Shown piece by piece: positions 34,975 through 43,370 of a DNA stretch of 64,000 nt. Position 1 is the stretch's first letter, and every line of letters begins with the position of its first letter. Under the pieces are notes generated by a model that was given only the letters and a program-made list of their open reading frames with translations, made no database searches and was not told where the DNA came from. The DNA comes from Collimonas sp. OK242 (GTDB lineage Bacteria; Pseudomonadota; Gammaproteobacteria; Burkholderiales; Burkholderiaceae_D): assembly GCF_900107095.1 (NCBI RefSeq), contig NZ_FNOR01000005.1:124001-188000 (forward strand), in the 5' to 3' direction. Made by a program: the position numbers and the translations under genes.

Positions 34975-35452
34975 GCTCTACGCGGGCTTTTAATTCAGCG
35001 GCTTCTTGCTCGCTTAGTTGCTGTCTGCGGCCTTTGTACACTCCCTTGGCCTTGGCGAGGGCGATGCCTTCACGCTGGCGTTCGTGAATCATCGAGCGCT
35101 CGAACTCGGCCACTGCGCCCAGCAGCGTGAGCAGCAGATTGTTCATCGGACTATCGTCACCGCTAAACCTCAGGCCCTCTTTGACGAAACGCACCGCGAT
35201 ACCGTCGGCGGTCAGGGTTTTGACGATGTGGCGCAGGTCATCTACGTTGCGCGCCAGCCTGTCCATGCTGTGGACTACCAGCGTGTCGCCCTCACGCAGG
35301 AAGTCGAGTGCCAGGGCCAGTTGTGGACGCTTGGTGTCCTTGCCACTGCATTTGTCGGTGAACACCTTGTCCAGGGCGATGCCGTCAAGCTGACGGGCGA
35401 CGTTCTGGTCCAGACCCGAAACCCTGATATAGCCTACCTGTTTGCTTTTCAT
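34892..35452 (-). CDS. Serine recombinase (resolvase/invertase family)
   Basis: The 186-residue protein has the small resolvase layout: catalytic Ser in GYIRVSGLDQN, VVHSMDRLARNVDDL, the E-helix region AEFERSMIHERQREGIALAK, and a C-terminal HTH (AQIARDLGISRNSLYNYLG). GGGAGA precedes the ATG at 35452. Relatives resolve cointegrates of Tn3-type transposons or multimers of plasmids. No Tn3 transposase is present. A dyad directly upstream could be its operator/res subsite. Confidence 0.92.
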   Translation of the reverse strand: MKSKQVGYIRVSGLDQNVARQLDGIALDKVFTDKCSGKDTKRPQLALALDFLREGDTLVVHSMDRLARNVDDLRHIVKTLTADGIAVRFVKEGLRFSGDDSPMNNLLLTLLGAVAEFERSMIHERQREGIALAKAKGVYKGRRQQLSEQEAAELKARVERGDQKAQIARDLGISRNSLYNYLGRRP

Positions 35453-35462
35453 GACCGTCTCC

Positions 35463-35489
35463 CTAACTAAGTACAATGTGTACAGTTAG
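35463..35489. promoter_or_regulatory. Dyad upstream of the resolvase gene
   Basis: CTAACTAAGTACA and TGTACAGTTAG form an inverted repeat around ATG with a 2-base bulge. Another TGTACA-type half site occurs near 35540. The position, 10 bases upstream of the resolvase start, suits a resolvase-binding res subsite that also autoregulates the gene. Confidence 0.45.
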
Positions 35490-35614
35490 AGTCTAGACGT
35501 TGAAGGATGGATGTCAAGAAATAATAAAACAACCCTATTTGTACATCATCAGGGGCCATAAAGTGTCAACCTAATGTGTCATGCTGGCGTATACCCTACT
35601 TATACCTGTATGAC

Positions 35615-35642
35615 GGCTATCTTGGCATTTGCCAAGATAGCC
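35615..35642. repeat. Perfect 13-bp-arm palindrome
   Basis: GGCTATCTTGGCA and TGCCAAGATAGCC are exact reverse complements separated by TT. No T-run follows, so it is not a standard terminator. It lies between the resolvase and the next gene, inside a 374-base gap (35453-35826) that otherwise shows no gene. Confidence 0.65.
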
Positions 35643-35826
35643 AGATATCCCCGCCGACGTCATCGAGGCATACGTCGCCGAAAGCAAGCATGAGCGGTAA
35701 GCTAGTATCGGCCAAGGCGATCCTGTCGCCGTTCACTCCGCAAGGTGGCGCGTGGCGCTATCCTTGCATGGGGTATGTCGGAAAATCAACTTGATGCGAT
35801 ACTGCGTCATACAGGAGGAAGTCTCG

Positions 35827-36450
35827 ATGAACCAAGACCCCAGGTACCCGGACCTGATGCAGGAGATCAAAGAGCGGCTATATGCGATTGAAGACGTTTT
35901 AAGTGGGCGTACCGCACTTCAAGGACCGCTGGCACATGAGTTCTGTTTTCTTCAGCTTCGGGTCATCTGTGAATGCACCTCTTTTGCATGCGTTATCGCG
36001 CACGCATACATCAAGGAACTGCAGGCCCCAAAGTTTCAAAAGGAGTGGTCGGCGGATACCCTGATGAAGGCACTCGACGGGCTGCACCAAGACTTCTACC
36101 CAAAGCCACGGACGATGACCGTTACGGACGACAGAGTCCAATTGGATGAGATCGACGCCCCGTACCTGACAAAGGCCGACCTAAAGAAGTTGAACGGTAT
36201 CTGTGGCGACAAACTCCACCGTGGGTCACCCGAGAAATACGCCTTCAACCCGACACCGGAGCGCCTAGCAGAAGATCGCCAAACGATCATTGAGTTTGGC
36301 AACAAGGTTTTCCGGCTGATGGAGTCGCACTTGATGACGCACCGGCACGACGCACGGTACATTCTGTGTCGCTTTCAAGAGCGCGGTGTGCCGGTAGAAG
36401 TGTGGTTCGCCGCCGCAGGCGATAATGTCGCAGCGGCCAATAGGTCATGA
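35827..36450 (+). CDS. Hypothetical island protein
   Basis: The 207-residue product starts at MNQDPRYPDLMQEIKERLYA with AGGAGG 8 bases upstream. The N-terminal half is helical (FCFLQLRVICECTSFACVIA), and a later segment APYLTKADLKKLNGICGDKLHRGSPEKY has the Asn-x-x-Cys-Gly-x-x-Leu-His pattern of HEPN-like or apea-type helical domains. That resemblance is weak and I do not assign a family. It is transcribed on its own toward the convergent gene at 36732. Confidence 0.65.
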   Translation: MNQDPRYPDLMQEIKERLYAIEDVLSGRTALQGPLAHEFCFLQLRVICECTSFACVIAHAYIKELQAPKFQKEWSADTLMKALDGLHQDFYPKPRTMTVTDDRVQLDEIDAPYLTKADLKKLNGICGDKLHRGSPEKYAFNPTPERLAEDRQTIIEFGNKVFRLMESHLMTHRHDARYILCRFQERGVPVEVWFAAAGDNVAAANRS

Positions 36451-36731
36451 CTCAGGTGACGAGGTATTTCGAGTCGCTACCACCCTTGGCATGACAACAA
36501 GTGACCGATTTCGGCGCACAAACTCGAAGTGCCGTTCTGGGGCGATCCCGATCTTTCATGTACGCTCAGATTCCGTGCGCATCTGACACGGCATTAGCCA
36601 GCAACTTAACATTCATGCTGCTTGCGCCCATCAGCTAATAAAACATGAACGCCAACATTGCAGCATCATCTTCAAGCATCGCCAGCAAGGTCAACAGGTG
36701 CTGATGGCCGAACACCGAATAGGCACACGCA

Positions 36732-37445
36732 CTATGCTTCTCCTTCGTCATGAAGCTTTTTGGCGCGGCATATCGGACCCTTCAGTTGATAAGGTCCTGC
36801 CTTTCCGAGAAAAGCCCCTTTGATGTCCAGCCAAGCGGTGTCGTGTTCGCGACAAGGCGCGGCCCAGAGTTTGTCATGATCCAGCAGAATTCTTGGTCCG
36901 ACAACACCCGTAGGCAACCTCTCTATTCCGCCACCGAGCTTTATACGCCGGGTGCAGAACCAAACCTTTGCCAGGTTCGGCGTGAGAGAGTCGATCAAAA
37001 AGTGTTTCGGAATCTGTGCCTCGCCCTCATCCTCGAAATTTTCATTCAGCTCCCGACCAAAGACAACATCCAGAAGTTTCGCATTGAGGCGAAGGCGCAG
37101 CGCTATGATGATCCGTTTCTCAAATTCCAAGCCAAATTTATAGTCCCCTCGAAAATGTGCGCGATACCCGGTTCTCGCATTGAAGAACCAATCGAATAGC
37201 CCGACGCCTACGCTGAATTGGACGACCGCCCGGCAGTCGTCTGGTTGAGACCCTGCGTGTTCGCGACCGAAACGCACGTCACTGCGACAGAGTGCGTCAT
37301 CCAGCGCCCTCACGGTCGCCTTCAGCAACGCACGCGGCGGTCCTGCAATTTCTAGTGCTGATGCTCGATCAAGGTCGGAGCAAGCTATCTGGTTGAAGCA
37401 CCAGCTCGACTTGTCAGGAAGGCGTGAGAGCGAATGATCCGACAT
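36732..37445 (-). CDS. Hypothetical island protein
   Basis: A 237-residue frame starts MSDHSLSRLPDKSSWCFNQI and contains ALRLRLNAKLLDVVFGREL, a run that looks like a folded domain, and a C-terminal Lys/Glu-rich end. An ATG with an upstream context at 37445 is the best start. No family is recognised. The opposite strand also has a shorter frame here, but the minus frame is longer and has a more natural residue mix. No other gene is seen in 36451-36731 or 37446-37699. Confidence 0.5.
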   Translation of the reverse strand: MSDHSLSRLPDKSSWCFNQIACSDLDRASALEIAGPPRALLKATVRALDDALCRSDVRFGREHAGSQPDDCRAVVQFSVGVGLFDWFFNARTGYRAHFRGDYKFGLEFEKRIIIALRLRLNAKLLDVVFGRELNENFEDEGEAQIPKHFLIDSLTPNLAKVWFCTRRIKLGGGIERLPTGVVGPRILLDHDKLWAAPCREHDTAWLDIKGAFLGKAGPYQLKGPICRAKKLHDEGEA

Positions 37446-37699
37446 TGTGTGCGCCTCCAGGTGTCCAAAAAATACTGGCAAACGCCGATTACTGTCGCGA
37501 GGCAAGCGCCTTCTCCGCCAAGAGTGCCGCCACTGTATGCTGCGAACGTGCGAATGCCTGCTTCTTGTAGCAACGCATAGCTATGCATTGCGATCCATTC
37601 CGGCCTTTCGCCCCGCTCAAAAGCGGCCGTTCAACTCAGAAGTAACCTGCCGGACGGCTTATTGCGCAAGTCCTGTTGACCGCCGGATTGGGCGTCATT

Positions 37700-38218
37700 T
37701 CAGGCAAGCTGCTGCACTGCCTGCCAAGTTGTAGTTACCACTGAATCCGTGAGTCCAAGTTTGGATAGCTCAACATAGATACCTCGAACGTACTCGCGGC
37801 AGCTTCCGCTCGAACCTGAAGCGAGCGCGATAAGATTAGCGAGTTCGGTGGTAGAGTCGACTTTGATTTTGTTAGGGCCTTCATAGAACGCTATGAAGGC
37901 TTTGGCGAATTTGCCGTCTCGAAGCGTGATTGACATTTGCTTGAGGTTGAAACCGTTGCCCTCACGTTGACGAAGGTAAGCAAGGACGCTGTCGGCTTTC
38001 TCGTCCGGGAACTCAAAGGCTATGCCACAGCAAACCGCCTGTTCTGCTTGCTCAATGTTGAGCGTGGGGCCGGGACTTGCCTTGCTTCCCCAGTTCTTGA
38101 TCGATGCTTTGTTGAACGCACGGCGGTAACCAGGTAATTCACCGACAACGCGTTGCAGACAACAGTGGTTTTGTTCCCACCCATCCCACATAAGTGAGCC
38201 ATAGCCGAATATCCACAT
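37700..38218 (-). CDS. Gamma-glutamylcyclotransferase (ChaC/GGCT)-like protein
   Basis: The 172-residue protein begins MWIFGYGSLMWDGWE, the substrate-binding YGSL loop of the GGCT fold, and continues VVGELPGYRRAFN. A likely catalytic Glu lies in YLRQREGNGFNL. AGGAGG lies 4-5 bases before the ATG at 38218. Family members cleave gamma-glutamyl peptides such as glutathione to 5-oxoproline. It is the last gene behind hsdR and the YgjP-type gene, about 100 bases downstream, so it may be co-expressed with the restriction system. Confidence 0.82.
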   Translation of the reverse strand: MWIFGYGSLMWDGWEQNHCCLQRVVGELPGYRRAFNKASIKNWGSKASPGPTLNIEQAEQAVCCGIAFEFPDEKADSVLAYLRQREGNGFNLKQMSITLRDGKFAKAFIAFYEGPNKIKVDSTTELANLIALASGSSGSCREYVRGIYVELSKLGLTDSVVTTTWQAVQQLA

Positions 38219-38315
38219 AACACCTCCTGTAAGAACGCAATGATTTCCCAGCCATCGCAAGCGCTGCCAACGGTTGCCGAAGAGCGACATAGCTGCTGAT
38301 TCAGCCACGGATAAG

Positions 38316-39053
38316 TTAATAATCCCAACTTTCATGCGCCAGCAATCCAGAATTTAGCTCATCCCGATGTAGCCGCCAACTCGGCATATTGGCATCCATC
38401 AAGCCCGTAAAACGATCATTGTGGTGTCGCTCCAGCAAGTGCGTCAGTTCATGAACGACGATGTACTCCAGGCACTGTACCGGCTTCTTGGCAAGTTCAA
38501 GGTTCAACCAGATGCGTTGGGCATTCGTGTTGCAACTACCCCACTTGGTCTTCATCTTCTTGATGCCCCAGGCCGCCGCCTGCACACCAATAATCGGTTG
38601 CCATTTCTCCAGCAGCGGTGGAATTATGTTTTTTAACTGCTCGCGATACCAACGCAACAAAACCTCTTCGCGTTGCTCCGCGCTGGCGTCGAGGCGCACT
38701 TGGAGGTCGATAATCGCTTTGTTACGCATGACGACCTTGCCTGCGCCTTGGTGATCAGTGATGCGAAGGCGATAGCGTTGCCCGAGAAAATAGTGGCTCT
38801 CGCCGCTGACCATTTCGCGTTGGGACTGACGCGGCTGGGCATCAAACTTTGCCCGTTGACGTTTGATCCACCCCAGCTTGCCGATCACCGCCAGCCGTAC
38901 CGCATCGTTGCTAACTGCCAATGGTGCAGCCACTCGGACCCGCCCTTGGGGTGGATAGACACCCAAGTGCAGGTTCTTGATGTCCTTGCGCACCACCTCC
39001 ACGGCCAAGCCGTTGATCGTGATCTGGTGCTTTTCTGTTCCTTTAATAATCAT
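38316..39053 (-). CDS. YgjP-type (DUF45) metallopeptidase of the hsd operon
   Basis: The 245-residue protein has HELTHLLERHHNDRF (HExxH with a further His) preceded by WGSCNTNAQRIWLNLELAK. These are the two family signatures. The ATG lies inside the hsdR 3' end (11-base overlap), so it is translated with the restriction subunit. DUF45 proteins are often found behind type I hsdR genes; their substrate is unknown. Cytoplasmic, no signal peptide. It is distinct in sequence from the core-genome member at 1956-2933. Confidence 0.9.
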   Translation of the reverse strand: MIIKGTEKHQITINGLAVEVVRKDIKNLHLGVYPPQGRVRVAAPLAVSNDAVRLAVIGKLGWIKRQRAKFDAQPRQSQREMVSGESHYFLGQRYRLRITDHQGAGKVVMRNKAIIDLQVRLDASAEQREEVLLRWYREQLKNIIPPLLEKWQPIIGVQAAAWGIKKMKTKWGSCNTNAQRIWLNLELAKKPVQCLEYIVVHELTHLLERHHNDRFTGLMDANMPSWRLHRDELNSGLLAHESWDY

Positions 39054-42000
39054 GCTGATTTTTCACCAACTCCAGAATGTCATTGGTAAGTTGTTCGTCG
39101 TCTTTTAGCACCGCCCTAATTGCAAATTTAACCGTTTTGATCTTGTTCGCGTTGCTGCGCCAATCATCCTGCGCTTTCAGCCGCACCGCATGGTCAACCG
39201 CCAGCGCCAGCGCTTCATCCTTGCCGAGGTTGTCATACAGCGCCCGCTTGGCAGCGTTATCCAAGGTCGCGGGGTAAGTCGCGCCCGTCGCCGGATTTTT
39301 CACCTGCTTGGCCAATGCCACAATCTCCGCCAGATACTGCTCGTAATCGAGCGCGTTCTGCTTGCGCTTCTCGATCAACGCATCCAGCAGTTCCGACATT
39401 TTCTCGTAGTACATCGGATTGATCGGCTGCTCGTCGATGATCAACTTGCGCACGTTGTTCTCGATGGTTTCCGCTACCGCCTCTTTGTTCTCGCGAATGC
39501 CCTTGGGCAGCGCACCTACCGCATCGGCGCCGCGCTCAACGATGAGCTGGATCAGCGACATATCATCAAAGGCCGAAATCTTCTCACTCTCCTCGGCCCG
39601 AATGTAGGTGTCGATCAGGTGACGCATGGCCGGCTCATACATCTTCAGGTCGATGTAGTCGCCGCTGGCCAGTTTCACCTCATTGCGGGCCTTCTCGAAA
39701 TGATCGGCTTCCGCCTTGATGGCGTCGATCTCCGCTAACGTATAGCCTGCCTGTTCCATTTCATTGGCCAGATTGGCAAAGGCACGGATGAATCCGGCGG
39801 TGAACTTGTACAAGGCCAGTCGCTTCGGCTCGTTTTCCTTGAGCTGTGCCGCGTTGCCCGAGTCAATGGCGCAAAAGTAACGCAGATAGGCCGCCGTATC
39901 CTGAGGCGCATCGACCGGCTCGCACAGCGCCTTGATCGCTTCCCGTGCTTCCTCCAGATGCTCGCGTGCCTTGCCCAGCCGGTCTTGTAGCAGGCCCGCC
40001 ACGTCGCTCTTGTCATAGCCATCGAGTGCGCCAGCGGTGTAATCGTGGATCGACGTCGCCAGGCTCTTGAACAAGTCCTTGTAGTCGATGATGTAGCCGT
40101 ATTCCTTGTCCTCTCCATCTAGCCGGTTGACCCGGCAGATGGCCTGGAACAAACCGTGATCGCGCATCTGCTTGTCGATGTAGAGATAGGTGGCCGAGGG
40201 CGCATCGAAGCCGGTCAGCAGCTTGTCCACCACGATCAGCAGCTTCATCTGTCCCGGTTCGTCGATGAATTTTTTCTTGACCGCTTTCTCGAACGCTTCC
40301 GGCTCCTGGCCACCCAGCATCTTGTTGTAAATGCCGTATTGCCGCAGTTTCTCGGTCAGCCCCTCGCCGGATTCCTCGCCCTTGATGTCGGCTGCTGATG
40401 GCCTGTAGCTGGTCACGATGGCGCATTTGCCCGCCAGATCAGTCTTGTCGAACAGTTCATAGAATTTGCATGCCTGGTAAATGCTGCCCGACACCAGCAT
40501 CGCATTGCCGTAGCCGCTCTTGAGCCTGTCGCGAGTTTCCATGTCCATCAGGATATCGGCCACGATCTTCTCCAGGCGCGACTGGGAGGACAGCACCCGC
40601 TGCATGGTTCCCCATTTCTGCTTGAGCTGCGCACGCGCCAGATCGGTCAGGCCCTTGGTCTTGGCCTCGAACCACTGGTCGATTTTCTTTTGCGAGGTAA
40701 TATTCTGGTCAATATCACGTGCCTCATAGCGCAAATCCAGCACCACGCCATCGCGCACCGCCTCATCGAACTTGTAAGTGTGGATGTAGTCGCCAAATAT
40801 TTCGATACTTTTCTGCTTATCAACCTTGAGCAGTGGCGTGCCGGTGAATCCGATGAACAGCGCACTGGGCAGGATCGCCATCATCGCCTTGTGTAACTCG
40901 CCGGACTGGGTGCGATGGCACTCATCCACAAACACGGTCAGGTCGCCCTTGGCCAGAAAGCCGGTCGGCAGTGCCTTTTTCATGTCAGCGATGTACTTGG
41001 CAATATCGGCAGCGCTGCCGCCCGCGTCTTCGTCTTCCTTGCCGCCGAATTTGTGGATCAGCGAACACATTAGCCAGGGCTTGCTGGTATTCAGCGTGGC
41101 GATCAGGTCGGCGCCGCTGCTGGTGCGGTAAATATCTTCGTTAACGCCCTTGAATACTTTTTCGATCTGCTCATCGAGTTCGGTGCGGTCGGTGATGATC
41201 AGCACTCGGGCATCCGGTCGGTTCTCGCGTAGCCACTTGGCCAGCCACACCATCGTCAGGCTTTTGCCCGATCCCTGCGTATGCCAGATGATGCCGCCCT
41301 CGCGCCGCTGCACATGCTGCTGTGCGGCGCGCACGCCGAAATACTGGTTCTGGCGGCACAGCTTCTTGGTACCGGCGTCGAATACGATGAAATCGTGGAT
41401 CAGCTCCAGCAAACGCGGCTTGCAGCACACCTGCGTCAGGTGTCGGTCAAGCAGGTTCTCGATGGGACTTTCTTCCTTCCATGTCAGGTAATACTTCTCT
41501 GGCGTCTGGATACTGCCGTAACGCATGCCCTCGGTATCATTGCCGGCCATTACCAACTGCATCGTGGAGAAAAAGTGCTGAATGAAGACGGGCTTCTGGT
41601 TATCCAGATTCTGGCGTATCCCCTCGGCCACCGACACGGTTGAGCGCTTGAGTTCCAGGACGGCCAGCGCGATGCCGTTCACATACAGCACCACGTCCGG
41701 GCGCTTGTCATATCCCTTGATATTGGCCGAGGCGTCCGCTGCCTTGATGGCAACTTCTTCCGCGATGCCAAAATGATTATTGAGTGGATGTTTCCAGTCG
41801 ATCAGCCAGACGGTCTGAGTGTTTTCACCTACTTCTGGTTTCACCTTTACGCCATAGCGTAGCAGCTCATAGACTGCCTTGTTGCGGTCGTAGATGGTTT
41901 TGCTGGTATCACCGGCAGCCTTGTCGAGAATATGCCGTGCCCGGCTGATTAGCGCAGCATCAACGCCTTGCTTTTCCAAAAAGGTATCCAGCAAGTCCGT

Positions 42001-42123
42001 GTCGATATTGCGGTTGTCGACGCGGTCGATCCAGCTGCCTAGATAGTCGTAGCCCAGCGTGTCGCGGAACAGTTTGATCACCCGTTCCTGGGTTTTTTTC
42101 TCAATTTGGCCGACCATACTCAT
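39043..42123 (-). CDS. hsdR: Type I restriction enzyme R subunit (HsdR)
   Basis: The 1026-residue motor/nuclease subunit has an N-terminal PD-ExK nuclease region (RPDVVLYVNGIALAVLELKR). Superfamily 2 helicase motifs follow: WHTQGSGKSLTMVWLAKWL (Walker A), VFVDECHRTQSG (DEAH-like), LFIGFTGTPL and AICRVNRLDG. It translocates and cuts unmethylated DNA in complex with HsdM and HsdS. The start overlaps the hsdS stop as ATGA. The subunit is intact with no frameshift. Confidence 0.96.
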   Translation of the reverse strand: MSMVGQIEKKTQERVIKLFRDTLGYDYLGSWIDRVDNRNIDTDLLDTFLEKQGVDAALISRARHILDKAAGDTSKTIYDRNKAVYELLRYGVKVKPEVGENTQTVWLIDWKHPLNNHFGIAEEVAIKAADASANIKGYDKRPDVVLYVNGIALAVLELKRSTVSVAEGIRQNLDNQKPVFIQHFFSTMQLVMAGNDTEGMRYGSIQTPEKYYLTWKEESPIENLLDRHLTQVCCKPRLLELIHDFIVFDAGTKKLCRQNQYFGVRAAQQHVQRREGGIIWHTQGSGKSLTMVWLAKWLRENRPDARVLIITDRTELDEQIEKVFKGVNEDIYRTSSGADLIATLNTSKPWLMCSLIHKFGGKEDEDAGGSAADIAKYIADMKKALPTGFLAKGDLTVFVDECHRTQSGELHKAMMAILPSALFIGFTGTPLLKVDKQKSIEIFGDYIHTYKFDEAVRDGVVLDLRYEARDIDQNITSQKKIDQWFEAKTKGLTDLARAQLKQKWGTMQRVLSSQSRLEKIVADILMDMETRDRLKSGYGNAMLVSGSIYQACKFYELFDKTDLAGKCAIVTSYRPSAADIKGEESGEGLTEKLRQYGIYNKMLGGQEPEAFEKAVKKKFIDEPGQMKLLIVVDKLLTGFDAPSATYLYIDKQMRDHGLFQAICRVNRLDGEDKEYGYIIDYKDLFKSLATSIHDYTAGALDGYDKSDVAGLLQDRLGKAREHLEEAREAIKALCEPVDAPQDTAAYLRYFCAIDSGNAAQLKENEPKRLALYKFTAGFIRAFANLANEMEQAGYTLAEIDAIKAEADHFEKARNEVKLASGDYIDLKMYEPAMRHLIDTYIRAEESEKISAFDDMSLIQLIVERGADAVGALPKGIRENKEAVAETIENNVRKLIIDEQPINPMYYEKMSELLDALIEKRKQNALDYEQYLAEIVALAKQVKNPATGATYPATLDNAAKRALYDNLGKDEALALAVDHAVRLKAQDDWRSNANKIKTVKFAIRAVLKDDEQLTNDILELVKNQHDY

Positions 42124-43370
42124 ATCAAACGAATCCTTCCAGTTAGGAGATTCTGCATCATGCCCTGCTTGAGGGCGCGGGTCTTATCGTGGCGGTTTTC
42201 GAGAGCGGCAAGTTCAGCGTCCATGTCGGAGATCACCGTGGCGATGGCAATTTGTTCAGGCAGCGGTGGAAGAGTTAATTCAATCGCAGAAAGTACACCC
42301 TTGCTAAGCGAAGGTAATGCCGTTGTACTCACTAAATTCCCCAGGTTCGTGTTAAGTAGCACGTAATGAATGAAGCGACTATAGGCACGACCGGCATCCA
42401 ATACGAACGCCGCCATGTTGTTATCCAAGCAGCTTGCTTTAATAAGAATTTTCTTTCGTTCCAAAAATACAGCGGCACCGACTTTGGCAAATACGATACT
42501 TTCAGCGGGAAAGGCTGTTGCACCAAGCTGCTTTCGCAATGCTTCGCTGATGTAATTATTTGCAGTGTCCATGAAAATTTCGTTACCCACATGGTTCATG
42601 TCAGAAACCTTGAAGAGTGGATATGTCCCTACCGTCGCCCCTTGGACCTTGGTTGGGAACCCGCTGCCACCGCGGAACTGGCCGATGTCGCCGGCTTTAA
42701 CCCGCTTCCACTCCCCGCTAAACCCCGGCAGACGGGTCTGGCCGGTGAGAAGTTGTTGCATGGCGGCTTGTTTGAGGTCGCGCTTCTTGGCGATGAGTTG
42801 GTCCAGCCCGCTGATCAGGGCATCCACATCGGACAAGGCGGCTGCGATTGCCTGTTGCTCGGGGAGAGAAGGAAGCGGGACCTGATATGCTTTCAACCAA
42901 GGGTATTCAATACTCTCTACAGTCGTACCTGACTTCAAACAAGTTGCCAATATTCGCTGCCCACTACCGACAAGAACGTGAAGCAAGTAATCCGAGTCAA
43001 CCTTTACGCCAGGAATCACTGCCTTGATATCCTGATTGATGGCAATCGGCTTGGTGTTCTTTGATACAGGCAGATACCTTCTTAGGATTCCGCTCCGGGT
43101 TACGATCAAGACACTGTTTGGAGGTAGAAGTGTAGTACTTGATTGTTTCACAGCAGCTTCAGTGATTTTCATTGGAGTATCTGAAATCAACACGGACTTG
43201 ATATCACCAGATGATGCCCATGGCACGTTTCCGTTAGACCAGAACATCGGATTTTGCATAGAAGGGGTAGCACCTCCTTTCCAAGTACCAAGTTCATCTA
43301 GTCGCTTAGCATCCCAATCCACCGGAATCATCCCCGCTCCGGTATGCTTGTATCCCGCCTTCATCTCCAT
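42120..43370 (-). CDS. hsdS: Type I restriction-modification specificity subunit (HsdS)
   Basis: The 416-residue protein has two target-recognition domains, each followed by a conserved helical spacer. The first spacer is PLPSLPEQQAIAAALSDVDA with KKRDLKQAAMQQLLTGQTRL (about residues 165-215). The second is LPPLPEQIAIATVISDMDAE with ALKQGMMQNLLTGRIRL at the C-terminus. It sets the bipartite recognition sequence. Its start overlaps the hsdM end by 10 bases. The target site cannot be read from sequence. Confidence 0.95.
   Translation of the reverse strand: MEMKAGYKHTGAGMIPVDWDAKRLDELGTWKGGATPSMQNPMFWSNGNVPWASSGDIKSVLISDTPMKITEAAVKQSSTTLLPPNSVLIVTRSGILRRYLPVSKNTKPIAINQDIKAVIPGVKVDSDYLLHVLVGSGQRILATCLKSGTTVESIEYPWLKAYQVPLPSLPEQQAIAAALSDVDALISGLDQLIAKKRDLKQAAMQQLLTGQTRLPGFSGEWKRVKAGDIGQFRGGSGFPTKVQGATVGTYPLFKVSDMNHVGNEIFMDTANNYISEALRKQLGATAFPAESIVFAKVGAAVFLERKKILIKASCLDNNMAAFVLDAGRAYSRFIHYVLLNTNLGNLVSTTALPSLSKGVLSAIELTLPPLPEQIAIATVISDMDAELAALENRHDKTRALKQGMMQNLLTGRIRLI

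Noticed and set aside
36750-37199. 149-codon plus-strand frame
   Set aside because: The minus-strand frame over the same DNA is longer and has a more natural composition; confidence in either remains modest.
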